DNA of 64,000 nucleotides from Chiridota heheva (taxonomy: Eukaryota > Echinodermata > Holothuroidea > Apodida > Chiridotidae): NCBI GenBank assembly GCA_020152595.1, contig JAIGNY010000703.1, forward strand, positions 947,001 to 1,011,000. Direction: 5' to 3'. How positions within the stretch are numbered: the stretch's first letter is position 1; every line of letters starts with the position of its first letter. This document shows positions 1-64,000 of the stretch, piece after piece. Position numbers and translations under genes: made by a program. Under the pieces are notes generated by a model. It was not told the DNA's origin. It searched no databases and saw only the letters and a program-made list of their open reading frames with translations.

Positions 1-1620
1 TTAACCAACCAGCACCAGATGAACCAGCTGACCCACAAGCAGACAAGCAATATATAATCTAGATGTTGACACCAGATCACCATTAGCTGATTAGCAGATT
101 AGAGAAGGAAATACGCAGCTATCAATGCCATGAAGAACGGCAAAGCACTTGGCATAGATGGTCTTCATGTTGAGATGCTAAAAGCTGATAAGGACGGCAG
201 ACAAGGCACTGACTGACCTCTTCCACAAGATATGGAATACAGACACCATACCAGATGATTGGAGCAAAGGGCTGATTGTCAAACTACCTAAGAAAGGTGA
301 TGTACAGAACTCTCCTATGCCAAGCGAGATATTCTGCAGAATACTTCTCAATCAAATTGACATAGCCATTGACGAGAAATTGAGATAAGAGCAAGCAGGT
401 TTCAGAAGGGGAAGAGGATGTTCTGATCAGATTTTTGCACTACGCAACATAATCGAACAATACCTTGCATGGAACTCACCACTCCACATTAACTTCATAG
501 ACTTCCGAAAGGCTTTTGATAGTATCCATAGACTGATAGAAAGAACCTTTAGAAGATCCTGCGAACATATGGAATCCCTCAGACGATTGGCACTCTCATA
601 AGTCTCTTCTAGTACCAGTTTGAATGCAGTGTCATCCATAATGGCTCACTATCCAATTGCTTCAAGCAGGGACAACTCCCTGGTTCAAGATAGTCTGGAG
701 TAAGACAGACATGCATACTTTCACCAATACTCTTCTCAATTGCAATAGATGGGGGTTAAAAGAACAACTTCAGACAAAGCACGTGGGATCCAGTGGTCTA
801 CGTTTTCTCATCTAAAAGATCTCGACTTTGCTGATGACCCGGTCATTCTTTCCTCAAAGCACACATATCTGCAGAAGAAACAGACAAACTCAGCTCATAT
901 GCCAAGAAGATCAGTCTCCAAATTACCAGGAAAAAAGACACAAACGATACACATAAACACCTCTAACACCAACCCCTTTTCACTTGAGGGGGGAGGGGGC
1001 AGCTGGAATCAGTAGAAAATTTTACATATTTTGAAAGCCTCATCAGTAAAACAATGGTGCCATGAAAGATATCAAGTCACGGCTAAACAAAGCGCGGTGT
1101 GTTTTCTGGCATTTCAACACAGTCTGATAATTCAAGCAATATAACCTCAAGACAAAGGTGAGATTCTACAACAGCAACGTAAGTCGTCTTTCTGTATAGC
1201 TCAGAGTGCTGGGAAGTCACTAAGAAAGACATGGGGTATATATAATCTCTCCATAACGGGTTCCTCTGAAGAATCTGTGACATCTTTTGGCCCATCAAAT
1301 ATCCAACAATAAAAAACAGGCTGCCAAAATATTGTACTGGAGATCAAAAACGCAGACTCAGATGGCTCGGATATGTACTGAGAATGCAATAATGCAACAT
1401 CCCCATAGTAGGCATGAAATGGACTCCAGTGGGCAAGCATGGCAAGAGGAAGAGAAGAATACCCAAAACACCTGGTGGAGAACTAATATTGGGGAATTGA
1501 AAAAGATGAGCTTTTCTTGGGGAGAAGTGCAGGCTGCTGCCCAGGACCGGACGAGGTGGCGAATTATTGTTGCGGCCTTATGTTCCACAGGAAATGAAGA
1601 GGATAAGCAAGTATAAGTAA
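1..1620 (+). mobile_element. Degenerate LINE (non-LTR retrotransposon) ORF2 fragment
   Basis: Reverse-transcriptase motifs can be read on the + strand in several interrupted frames. In order they are a KNGKALGIDG-type motif near 130-160, the fingers/palm motif FIDFRKAFDS near 493-522, the catalytic box LDFADD with FADD at 827-838, and near 1350-1600 the usual LINE tail (RRLRWLGYVLRM, then a Trp/Arg-rich segment ending near ALCSTGNEED). The element is cut by the window start, so its 5' part is not visible. Many stops and frame changes make it inactive. The tail type is shared by several invertebrate LINE clades, and I do not assign a clade. Confidence 0.85.
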
Positions 1621-3145
1621 GTCATCTGGTATACAAAAAACAAAAACATTTTATCACTTTGTGAGGCAAAACAGGTGAAAGAAAAATTTGCCAAAAAGAC
1701 ACTTTTGCGTCTAATACAGGACTAGTTCAAGGGTCAAGCAAGTCTATCTTGTATGAACGTGGACTAACCATGACATCACGATATGACACCATGGAGGGTA
1801 AGGGATGATACAACCCTCCCCATCCCCATCGACCTGAAATGACAACTCTATATGCTGATATGATATGACTTAGCGTGGAAGAAATATAAAACCTGTTCAG
1901 GGATTTGTTACTGCCTGGTTAATGTAATGAGCTTCATTGCCGATGCCTCTTTATTTTTGTACAGTTGCTTTGCTGAGATGTAGGCCTATAGACTGATAGA
2001 GATGATTTTTCAATGTTGAAGAAATTATTTGTGGCCCGTGTTGGCAGGTTGGAGTGAATATAAAGTGTGTGCATATGGATTTTTGTCCAGGGTTGAAAGA
2101 CCTGAAGACATTGACTTTCCCAGTTTCCCGGCTGAATTGTTGTATGCATCATTTTTGGCTAAAAATCTCTGAAATCTAAAACGTATCAAAAGTGAATAAA
2201 AAGAAGTTTAAAGAATTACATCATAGTAAAGGTTTTGAGCTGTTTTCCAGTCATATATCACAAATTTCGCATGAATTAAAAACTGATCAATCTTTGATCA
2301 GCCATAATTCAAAAACTAAAAGGTTTTTTTTCTCGAAAATTCAAATTAAAACAAAACTGGTATACTCTATCATCAAATAATGATAAATTGCTACATGTAC
2401 ATAGCCCTTTAATAGTTTTAGATTAAGCTAATACTGCAATGGAAATGCAGGATTGGTCTTTTGAAAATTTAAGTTGGCAGAAATTGCTTAGAAATTTAAA
2501 AACAAATAATTGTCCCTGGAAAATATATAGGCCTATACAAATTATCGGAACAAAATGCCAATTACTCACGTAAACGTTGGACTCGAGTTTACGTGTCAGG
2601 TTAAATAGCATGACACATCAGGGGAGGCCCCAACATTTGGCCTACTGTGGGAAAGAAGGGAACTATACCCCGACGGTTTTCAATATGTTGTCATGTACGT
2701 TCAATCATATTTTCCTATGATAGGTTAATCAACCGTAATTGTCGAGATGTCCCACACTGAGATGTGAAGCACCCTGACGGGCCCTATACTTATAATTCTC
2801 ACGTAATCGTTACCCGGCCCAATTCGGTTCCATGACTAAATCCTTGGCTGGCTTATTTGGATAAGAGCCTAGGCCATGTCCCCCCGCACCCCCCCCCCCC
2901 CCCTTACACACACACACATTTCAGATCATAATTAGGGCCCTGCATATGGATTTCGAGCTTCATGTCTACTCCTAGTCCCGGTCAGCGTTGTAAAAGAATT
3001 TCTGCCATTTTTTTTAAGACCAAAAATTGATCCATTTGAGGATAGTTTTTACGGTGAAATATATAAACAAAAATTTAGGTGTCACTTTATGAATCCGGTT
3101 TTCGAAAAAGCTACAGGCCTGATTAGAAATTGCTATATTCATCTG
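1621..3145. other. Intergenic, no gene recognised
   Basis: Both strands carry only short ORFs without a recognisable domain. The stretch is AT-rich and has one C-run plus CA microsatellite (listed separately). Nothing else can be supported. Confidence 0.6.
2881..2918. repeat. Poly-C run followed by (CA)n
   Basis: A C homopolymer broken once by GCA runs directly into a short CA dinucleotide repeat. Confidence 0.9.
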
Positions 3146-4046
3146 ATTCTGACCGGGGGCGGGGCCAAAGGGAAGGAGGGGAGTGCTATGCCCCCTGGAT
3201 TTTTTCGATGATAATTCATTTACCATGAGATAATTCTTAATCACGGTTTATGTAAATTTTCTTTAAATTTTCGGGACGTTTCAATCAATTATTGAGAAAT
3301 TTCTTTCAATCTGTGTTAAATTGTCTTCATTCTTGTGTTATTTTTCTTCGATTTTTGGTAAATTTTCTTAAATGTTTGGTACATTTCCTTCTTTGTTGGA
3401 CATTTTTTCCTTCGATTTTTGTTAAAGTTTTTTCAATTTACGGTGAATTTCCTTCAATGTTTGGGAACTGTCTTTTAATTTTGGGCAATTTCCTTTCCTC
3501 ATTCATTGTAGAAAAGTTTCCTTCATTTAGGAGCAAGTTTTCTTCGATTTTCGGTAACTTACCTTTAATTTTCGGTAAATTTCCTTCATTTTGGGGCATT
3601 TTTAATCCGATTTTTGAAACTTTTTTTGAATAATTACTTCAATGTTTAGGAAATTCATTTGGGGCCAATTTTTGTTTCATTTTCGGTAAATGTTTTTTAA
3701 TTCTCGGAAATTTCCTTCGATTTTCGGTAAGTTTTCCAATTTTTGGGAAATTTCTTTAATGTTTGTGATGTATCTCTTTCTGTTTTTTTTACCCAGATTT
3801 CCAATGAATTTAAAAAAATTCTTTTATTTTTGGGGGGATAATTTTCCCAATCGAACGAAATCCTTTCACGTGGCGGAGTACCTTTCTCTCTGCTCCCCGA
3901 ACATGACTGCACACTTGTTGCTATATGTTTCATTAATCATTCATGACAAAACTGCTCAAAAAAGACTAATTATCATGCACATCATGCATGTTTTAGTTTG
4001 ACTTGGCCCCCTGACATTTTATCGTGGCAACGCCCCTGATTCTGAC
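3146..4046. mobile_element. hAT-like MITE with 8-bp target-site duplication
   Basis: The element spans 3154-4038 and is flanked by a perfect 8-bp direct repeat ATTCTGAC (3146-3153 and 4039-4046), the target-duplication length of hAT transposons. Its ends are imperfect inverted repeats: CGGGGGCGGGGCCA at the left against CAGGGGCGTTGCCA read inward from the right (11 of 14 match). The interior (about 3250-3790) is a degenerate T-rich tandem repeat built on a TTTTCGG / TTCCTTCAA theme, with no transposase. The elements at 4205-4604 and 37082-37396 share this interior style. The family call is inference from target duplication and termini. Confidence 0.7.
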
Positions 4047-4204
4047 AAGATAAATTGTATAGGCATACTCAGCCATTTTTTGTTATTTACGTTGGTAAGT
4101 TTTAACATTTTATGAAACGAAACAACTATCTAACCATAATTCTCGATCAAAGAAAAAAAAAAGTGGTCAAAAACCACTTTCCAGAAAGAGCAGATCCACC
4201 CGCC

Positions 4205-4604
4205 CAGGGGCGTAGGAAGCTTGTGGTCACACCTCTTGGGGCTGGGGCAGCAGGGTCAAAACTCCAAAAGTTTTCCCGGTGACAAGTGGAAAAATTGCAC
4301 TGGTAAATTAAGTTTCCATCAAAAGTTGCGTTAATCGGGAATTCCCCTTCAATTTTTGGAAAATTTCCTTAGTTTTCGAGAAATTTTCTTCAATTTCGGG
4401 AATTTTCTGTCAGTTTTACGGAAATTTGGGCCAGTTTGTAGGAAAATTTTGGCCAGTTTTCGGGAAATTTTGCCAAAATATCCAATGATTTTACCACATT
4501 TTTCAATTTCATGTTAATAATTTTCCAATTAAACCTCCCAACCGGGCAAAATTAGGCATGAAACGAGAAAGTGAAATGCTCTTCCCCTGCTTCCTACGCC
4601 AAGG
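4205..4604. mobile_element. hAT-like MITE, same family as 3154-4038
   Basis: The termini carry a perfect 12-bp inverted repeat, GGCGTAGGAAGC at 4209-4220 and its complement at 4589-4600. The flanking 8-mers CACCCGCC and CTCCCGGC match at 6 of 8 positions, as expected for an old hAT target duplication. The interior (about 4320-4480) again consists of degenerate TTTTCGGGAAATT-type tandem units. There is no coding capacity. It lies about 235 bp upstream of the POGLUT1 start codon. Confidence 0.65.
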
Positions 4605-4838
4605 CTCCCGGCCATCCCCAAATTCCAGCAAACCAAATATGCGAGTTAAATCACAGCATATATAGAAGAACTTAGGGGGGAAAACACTGAGAATTTGTCA
4701 GGATTTGTTTCTCCCCCTCAGCCATACATAACCTCTCAGTAAGCACACATTCAGGCTGCAATCCTCTTGCGCTTACCAGTGCAGCAATGTAGCAGGCGCG
4801 GCCACGCAAAAAAAAAAAAAAAGTTCTACAGCGAAAAA
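4605..4838 (+). promoter_or_regulatory. Probable POGLUT1 promoter-proximal region and 5' UTR
   Basis: This is the interval between the MITE and the inferred start codon. It contains a 15-base A run (about 4808-4822) and no clear TATA box. A promoter role is inferred from position only. Confidence 0.4.
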
Positions 4839-28285
<23,447 letters not shown>

Positions 28286-28429
28286 TGCTCGGGGAACATT
28301 AAGAATATTTTTATTTTAAAGCTTTACTCCAAATGTGCTTTCAGTTGAATTTTGGCTGAGAATTTATGTTGGGAGCAGGAGCACTGGAACAATATGCGAA
28401 CAGGAGGGTGGAGTGGTAGGTGGGTGGGG

Positions 28430-28700
28430 GTATTATATCAGTGTAGTGGTTAAGGAGTCATGCTTGTATGGAAAGGGTAGCATGTTTGATTCCCTCCGTG
28501 TACCCTGCATTGTGTCCTTTTGCTCCAGTTCACGCTGCTGTATGTGTATCAGCACTGCAGGGAGTTGACCTGCGATGGATTGTAATCCTGTCCAGGGGAA
28601 GTCAAGTGCTCTCATCCACTTAAGCCAAGAAAACCAGGGATAAGCACTGGCCTGATGGGCCACAAGCACTGCCCTGATGGGCCACCATCACACCGTGGCT
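28430..28700 (+). mobile_element. tRNA-derived SINE candidate in the POGLUT1 3' UTR
   Basis: A-box-like TGTAGTGGTTAAGGAG (28442-28457) and B-box-like GTTTGATTCCC (28484-28494) are spaced as in tRNA-derived pol III promoters. The 3' part contains two copies of a GCACTG-CCTGATGGGCCAC segment (about 28646-28688). It lies between the POGLUT1 stop codon and the likely poly(A) signal. Confidence 0.6.
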
Positions 28701-28774
28701 TTAGTATGGATTTAACTAAGTATTACTGTAACTAAAGAATGCCATGATTTCAAATGCCATGCTCATTTGAACCA

Positions 28775-28780
28775 AATAAA
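28775..28780 (+). terminator. Candidate POGLUT1 poly(A) signal
   Basis: AATAAA about 490 bp downstream of the stop codon. No earlier perfect AATAAA was seen between the stop and this site. Confidence 0.55.
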
Positions 28781-29299
28781 GACCTTTCTTTAAACCAGAT
28801 GTGTTTTTTTCTAACTCATTAGAATTTGTTTGTAAATTGCACCCATTAATGACCTCAGAATGACTTTCAAAAAATCAATGCTAAAAGAAATCAATTATGT
28901 CAAAAACAGCTAATAAAGGCTGCTCACATTTTGTCTTAAGCTTTAGAAAGAATGACAATTTTTTTTTTTTTATTGCAATGTTTTCATTTTGTGTGAATTT
29001 CTTCACAAGTGCTCTTAAAAGTTGCAGTGAACTATTTTGTAAATATTGTATTTGAATTTTAAACATTGTAAGTTATGAATATTACTCAGAAACGAAAAGG
29101 AAATCGATTGTTTTAGATTTCTCATAAACTCTAAGCTTCTTTGTGCAGATCAACAAATTCATGCAATTTTATTGCCATGTACAGCATACAAAAATAGAAG
29201 GAAACAAAATAATCATGTCAGGAAATGTTGCATGGTGTTTACTACATCGTACTGACACAAAGGACACATCGTACTTGGGTAATCTGAAAGGACATGAAG
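28781..29299. other. Intergenic, nothing recognised
   Basis: AT-rich sequence with short T and A runs and no supported feature. Confidence 0.55.
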
Positions 29300-29735
29300 A
29301 ACAGAAAAATTCCTTTGCAATGCCATGTTATCGCAGTATGCTCAGCATAAAAACAACAATAGACCATTATATATGACAGTGGATACTAAGCCGTTAATTG
29401 AGAAAGCACGCAGATTAATTGAGAAAGCACGCAGAATACAAGTAAACTTCCTAGATCTCATTCTTCAAATGGCAGAGGATGAACCTGCTAAACTGTATGC
29501 ATTCTACTACCCACCCCATGGCCAACGTAGACCAGGACGTTGATGCACAATGTATCTGAGCGATATCCAATACTTACTGGGAGATGATATTGGCCAGCTA
29601 TCCCCAAACCAGATAGCCAAGCTTGCTAGTGATAGGAGGGGCTAGAGGAAGTTCTCCTGTGTTGCAGCCGACCGATGATGATGATAATGATGGTGATGAT
29701 GATGGTGATGATGATGATGATGATGATGATGGTGA
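29300..29735 (+). mobile_element. LINE 3' end with (GAT)n tail
   Basis: The reading IEKARRIQVNFLDLILQMAE, then PPHGQRRPGR, CTMYLSDIQYLLGDD and QIAKLASDRRG, is the C-terminal segment of a common invertebrate LINE ORF2. It is interrupted by stops and 5'-truncated. It runs straight into a GATGATGAT microsatellite (29676-29735), a typical 3' tail for such elements. Confidence 0.8.
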
Positions 29736-30676
29736 TAACTATACAACCCTGTAAGTAGGCTAGGGATTTTACAACTCACTGTAATTTCAGCAGACCAAAT
29801 GTAGTTATATTTACAGGCCTGCACCTAGGGAAGCCATTACTAGGGTGAATGGGGAGGGGAGGACTTTTCTACCACACCAAACTCCACTGGTATGTAAGGC
29901 ACACAATATTAACTTGACTGTTCTGCATCAGTTGTGTAGGAGTGGGTGCCCCCACCTGTCCAAACGTTACGTTATCAAGGTCCATCGGACTCCCCCACCT
30001 TTTGGACACACTTGGACCCTGCTTATTGAAGTTTTGTCACTGTTCTGCATATTCAATATTAAGGAGTTCGTTTCAGGATTTTAATAGTGAAAATCTTTGA
30101 AAAACCATGGCATAGATTCTTGTTACCATTATCCAGCCACAATAAGTACTTATGAGGATTATTGCAAGTTCTTTTATCTCGTCTTTTCCATGACGTGATC
30201 AAAAATATATACTTTTATAGTGTCAGGATCATGCTTACTATGTACAGCTTGAACTAATAAAATAGGTATATAATCGAATGGTCTATTTTAATTTATTCAT
30301 ACACTAATAAACTTCGACCATTCTTATGAGTTTATGTGACTTTCCAAGTACCTCTTGAATTTACCAAATTGAAAAATGAAATGAATTCATAATATATTAA
30401 TTCCTATTACCAATCCAAGACCTTGAAGTATTTTTCTTTAAAAAACTAAATATCTGGACCAAAAATTGTGAAAATTATGTATATTATCTTGTTTATTTGA
30501 GTGAAGATTTTTGCTAAGTTTAGTAGAAATGTCTTTCTCTGTGCGCTTCTAAGAAATGCAAAAGATTAAAGATAAGGTTTATGGAAAAAAAGCTCATCTA
30601 GATGTTGCCAGAATGTGTGAGTCTGTCATGTGGTCTAACTTAAAGGGCATCTATCGTGATTGAAATGTGACGAGGT
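29736..30676. other. Intergenic, nothing recognised
   Basis: No coding, repeat or RNA feature could be supported. Confidence 0.5.
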
Positions 30677-30830
30677 ACATTTTATTCCAAAGTGATACTG
30701 ATTGGCTTATCAATGTAAGTGCAATTGTACCATTGCGTTTCGACCAATCAAAACACAGGAATTGAAGTCTATATACCTCCACGTTATAGAGACGATAACT
30801 GGTCTTTAAAAAAATTATATTGTGACAAGT
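30677..30830 (+). repeat. Interspersed repeat R3, copy 1
   Basis: Shares the order ACATTTTATTCCAAA, ATTGG, TTTCGACCAATCAAAA and GAGACGATAACTGG with 31129-31262 and 36258-36395. The internal ATTGG...CCAAT pair is an inverted CCAAT box. Family unknown. Confidence 0.75.
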
Positions 30831-31128
30831 TTGTGTAAGTTGGTATATTTGTCAGAAATATTACTCAAGGGGAAAAAACATGTACTCCATCATAACTGAT
30901 ATTTCATAGAGGCTGGTAAGTTTGATATTTCCGATATGTAAAGTATTGTATTTCTTTGTAGACTGTTACAGTAATGAATTATGAATATTCACATTTTTAT
31001 GTACTTGAAATGAAATGAAGGAGATTAATGAAATGAAAGAGATTTTATTTACTTTTTCTTTTAAGAACTATTTAGGGTAGTAGCTCCCTTTGCCTTCGAT
31101 CAGTCGTTTGTCATTGATCATGTTGAAA

Positions 31129-31262
31129 CACATTTTATTCCAAAGCGATAACTCTTTGCCTTATCAGTATAAGTAGAAATTGGACCATTGTATTTCAAGC
31201 AATAAAAACACACAAATTGAAAACTGTTTCCATGTTAGAGGCGATAAGTGACTTTTAGTCTT
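31129..31262 (+). repeat. Interspersed repeat R3, copy 2
   Basis: Diverged copy starting ACATTTTATTCCAAAGCGATA and ending at GAGGCGATAAGTGAC; about 450 bp from copy 1, same orientation. Confidence 0.7.
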
Positions 31263-33111
31263 GATGATGTGGGAGGCAAGTGCAGAGATGTGGTGTTGTT
31301 AAGCAAGACTTGGTAAGGTCATTGCCGCCGAGAGTTGACCAGGGCCATAATTTCCAGGTGGGATAGGGGTACATTTCCCCCCACTTTTCAGCAAAATTTA
31401 AAAATTCAGTACATTTTAGAGAAATTTTACCTCTTGTGCACCCACTTTTTGTATAAGAGTTCCCCCCTTCCTTCTCCCCTTCTCTCCTTTCCAGATGAGA
31501 ATTATGTCCATGGAGTCAACGCAGGCCTGGGAAGTATCTTAAACATACACCGCCAGCTTTCATAAGCCAAATTTGATAGGTTGCTGGGCAGCAGCTAAGT
31601 TTTGAATGTGCATCACTTCTCTTAATTTTTACAGGCCCGTACGACCCTATGCCTGGGGTAATTTTTACAGGCCCCTAGGACCCTATGCTTGGGATTATGC
31701 ACCAATCATTTTCTTTTAGAAGAACTTGATTTTGGGGATGGTTTTGTTGATCGTTTCCTTGCGAGTAGAATTGGTCAGTAAAATGCGTATATAACATTTT
31801 TACGATCTGTATGCATGTCCGATATCTTGCCACCAATTGTGCTATGGTAATTGGTCAAAAGATTGATCGGAAGATTAGATTTGAGGGTGAAATTCATCAA
31901 ATCTTTCAAAAGCATTATTAAGCAAATCATCAGGCCTGATTCTCATTTAATTTCAATTGTTTTAAACTTAATTTAAATTGCTTTTCTTCAAAACATTGCC
32001 CGTATTTTTTGGAACCTCATTATCTACCAACAATTTTGCCCTACTGGGAAAATGTGCTGTTAGATACGTTTGTTAATGGTGAACAATGAACAAAATATAT
32101 TCACTAATGCTTGATTCATGAGCAATAAGAGATTCAAGTATTGATTGTATGATTTCCCAAATGTTTACTTTTACCTCAAACTGATGGAAAAAGTCATTAT
32201 GCCTATATTTAAACAAATGTGATTTCAATTTTAAAGTTAAATTATATTTCACTTCAATATCTTATTTCACTGATTCTGTCACGAAATAATTGTATTACTG
32301 TGTAATTCTATCACCCTGATATCAGTTTTCTGGTTTTAAACATATCCTGACCGTCCTTAACATAACTTAACATGAAGTTTATACGGAATGCGCACTGAAA
32401 CTGGTAAACACCCAATACTGTCAACATTGATGTCGGAACAGGAGGTGCCCTTTTGAAAGTCATATGAAATTATATAGGTTTCCCACACTTAGGCTGACAA
32501 AAGTGCCCTTTTTTTAAATGAAATGTTCCTGTCAAAAACTTTTTATGCCCCCCCCCCCCCTCCCCTTCTTTCCCCACCTGCCCCGAGTTTCTTACGACAA
32601 CCATGACTCTTAAGTGTGTGATATAGGCCTACCTGAATTTTTGATAGATAATCTTCGGTTGGGCAGGATGAGTCCTGCCCCAATTTTTCATAAATAACGA
32701 CATCAGGGACCGCCTATACCTAGCACTTTTTGGAAGTTGACATCAAAGTCACAGATGTACCTCCACAAACGAAGACCTACACATTTTAGACGCTGGCTAC
32801 ACCATTGAACATTGATTCTTTCAAAACTACACTCCCACTGAATATACTGCTTCTAATATAGGTTTCACGAAAAGATTTTGAGCAAGTGTGGATCCAACAG
32901 CGCAATGGTCTCCTCTCAAGAAAAATAAAAAGTAACAAACAATTTTGAAGTCAAAATTCCCGTTCGTTGCGTTGATTCATTTTATTTTAGAACTTTCAGA
33001 AGGTCTAAGCCAAATTATGGTTCAAATTTCATGCAATCGGACCCCACCCCTCCGAAAAGATTAGTTGGTTCCGATTAAAAAAAAAGGACAGAAACCGTTT
33101 AATGGGAGAGT
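31263..33111. other. Intergenic, nothing recognised
   Basis: Contains a C-run (about 32550-32562) and low-complexity sequence near 31370-31490. No gene or named repeat is supported. Confidence 0.5.
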
Positions 33112-33117
33112 TTTATT
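33112..33117 (-). terminator. Candidate poly(A) signal of PLC-like gene 1
   Basis: AATAAA on the minus strand about 110 bases downstream of the stop codon at 33227-33229. Confidence 0.5.
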
Positions 33118-33226
33118 GTCGTTTCTATCGACTTTCTCCTATTTGTACTGACTGGAAGGAAATTATGTACACACTGTTATTGCATAAACAATTGGTGTTA
33201 GTTCATGTATACTTCAATTGGTGATG

Positions 33227-63609
<30,383 letters not shown>

Positions 63610-64000
63610 CTGAAAAAGAAAAAAAAAGATCAATTCTTTTCGTATCATATTTAACATATTACAAGCAAATGGGTGTTATCCAGCCATTTAGTTAAGTTGG
63701 ATAACTATAGTTGGAAATGAAGTATGAATACTGTACAACATTAAATAGAATAAGTTTCGATTTTGAATATTAATCTAATCGTGTATTGTGTATGTTGGTA
63801 AAGTTATACATGTAATCTGGAACACATTGTACTATTCGATTTTTTTCTTCTGTATTCAACTCTACGTGTAAAGGTAAAATGAGTCAAACCTTTGAACACA
63901 TTTTCTAGTTTGAAAGATAGGCATATCATTGTGTAAATTAAATGATTAGTTCAGTGGTCTTGCAAGTTTATTTTATATAAAGGGGACTTTTAAAGAAACA
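63610..64000 (-). other. PLC-like gene 2 intron 2 (partial)
   Basis: No feature recognised up to the window end. Confidence 0.5.

Noticed and set aside
1-1620. LTR or virus-like origin for the reverse-transcriptase fragments
   Set aside because: The motifs here and at 20.1, 29.3, 41.0 and 56.5 kb are of non-LTR (LINE) type. No terminal repeats, protease, integrase, capsid or envelope motifs were seen.
3292-4001. Phe-rich reading frames on the + strand
   Set aside because: Translation of the degenerate T-rich interior of the MITE at 3154-4038.

Overview
This is nuclear DNA of an animal: AT-rich, intron-dense, full of microsatellites, LINE fragments and small non-autonomous DNA transposons, with GT-AG introns of 0.2-6 kb. 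POGLUT1 aligns (from memory) along its whole length with the vertebrate protein. Together with the repeat types this suggests a marine invertebrate such as a hemichordate, echinoderm or mollusc; the sequence alone does not settle the phylum. No LTR, retroviral, Polinton-like or other capsid- or envelope-bearing element was recognised.

Layout. 1-1.6 kb holds a decayed LINE. 3.15-4.6 kb holds two hAT-like MITEs with internal degenerate repeats. 4.84-28.29 kb is a complete 11-exon gene on the + strand for protein O-glucosyltransferase 1 (POGLUT1/Rumi; 412 aa, signal peptide, CAP10 domain, C-terminal KDEL). Its introns carry most of the repeat load. The most striking is a 19-bp satellite of about 230 copies in intron 5 (14.73-19.11 kb): each unit is a perfect 6-bp hairpin and all six reading frames are open over more than 4.3 kb. 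A short version of the same satellite-bearing element lies in intron 4, so exon 5 sits between two direct copies. A tRNA-like SINE lies in the probable 3' UTR.

28.8-33.1 kb is intergenic, with a LINE 3' end and copies of a short unclassified repeat. 33.2-49.4 kb (13 exons) and 52.6 kb to beyond 63.6 kb (11 exons seen, 5' end outside the window) are two tandem minus-strand paralogues. Each has a PLC-like TIM-barrel phosphodiesterase domain with two candidate catalytic histidines, a conserved Cys-containing C-terminal module and a hydrophobic tail suited to GPI anchoring; the first also shows its signal peptide. Exon phases agree in both. Each copy has small indels in its 3' coding exons, which are either early decay or assembly errors.

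How the genes fit together. POGLUT1 is a house-keeping ER enzyme for Notch-type EGF repeats. The two PLC-like genes look like an expanding lineage-specific family of cell-surface or secreted phosphodiesterases. No functional link between the two loci is visible. The main candidates for something undescribed are the GPI-tailed PLC-like family and the hairpin satellite carried by a repeated element on both sides of POGLUT1 exon 5.
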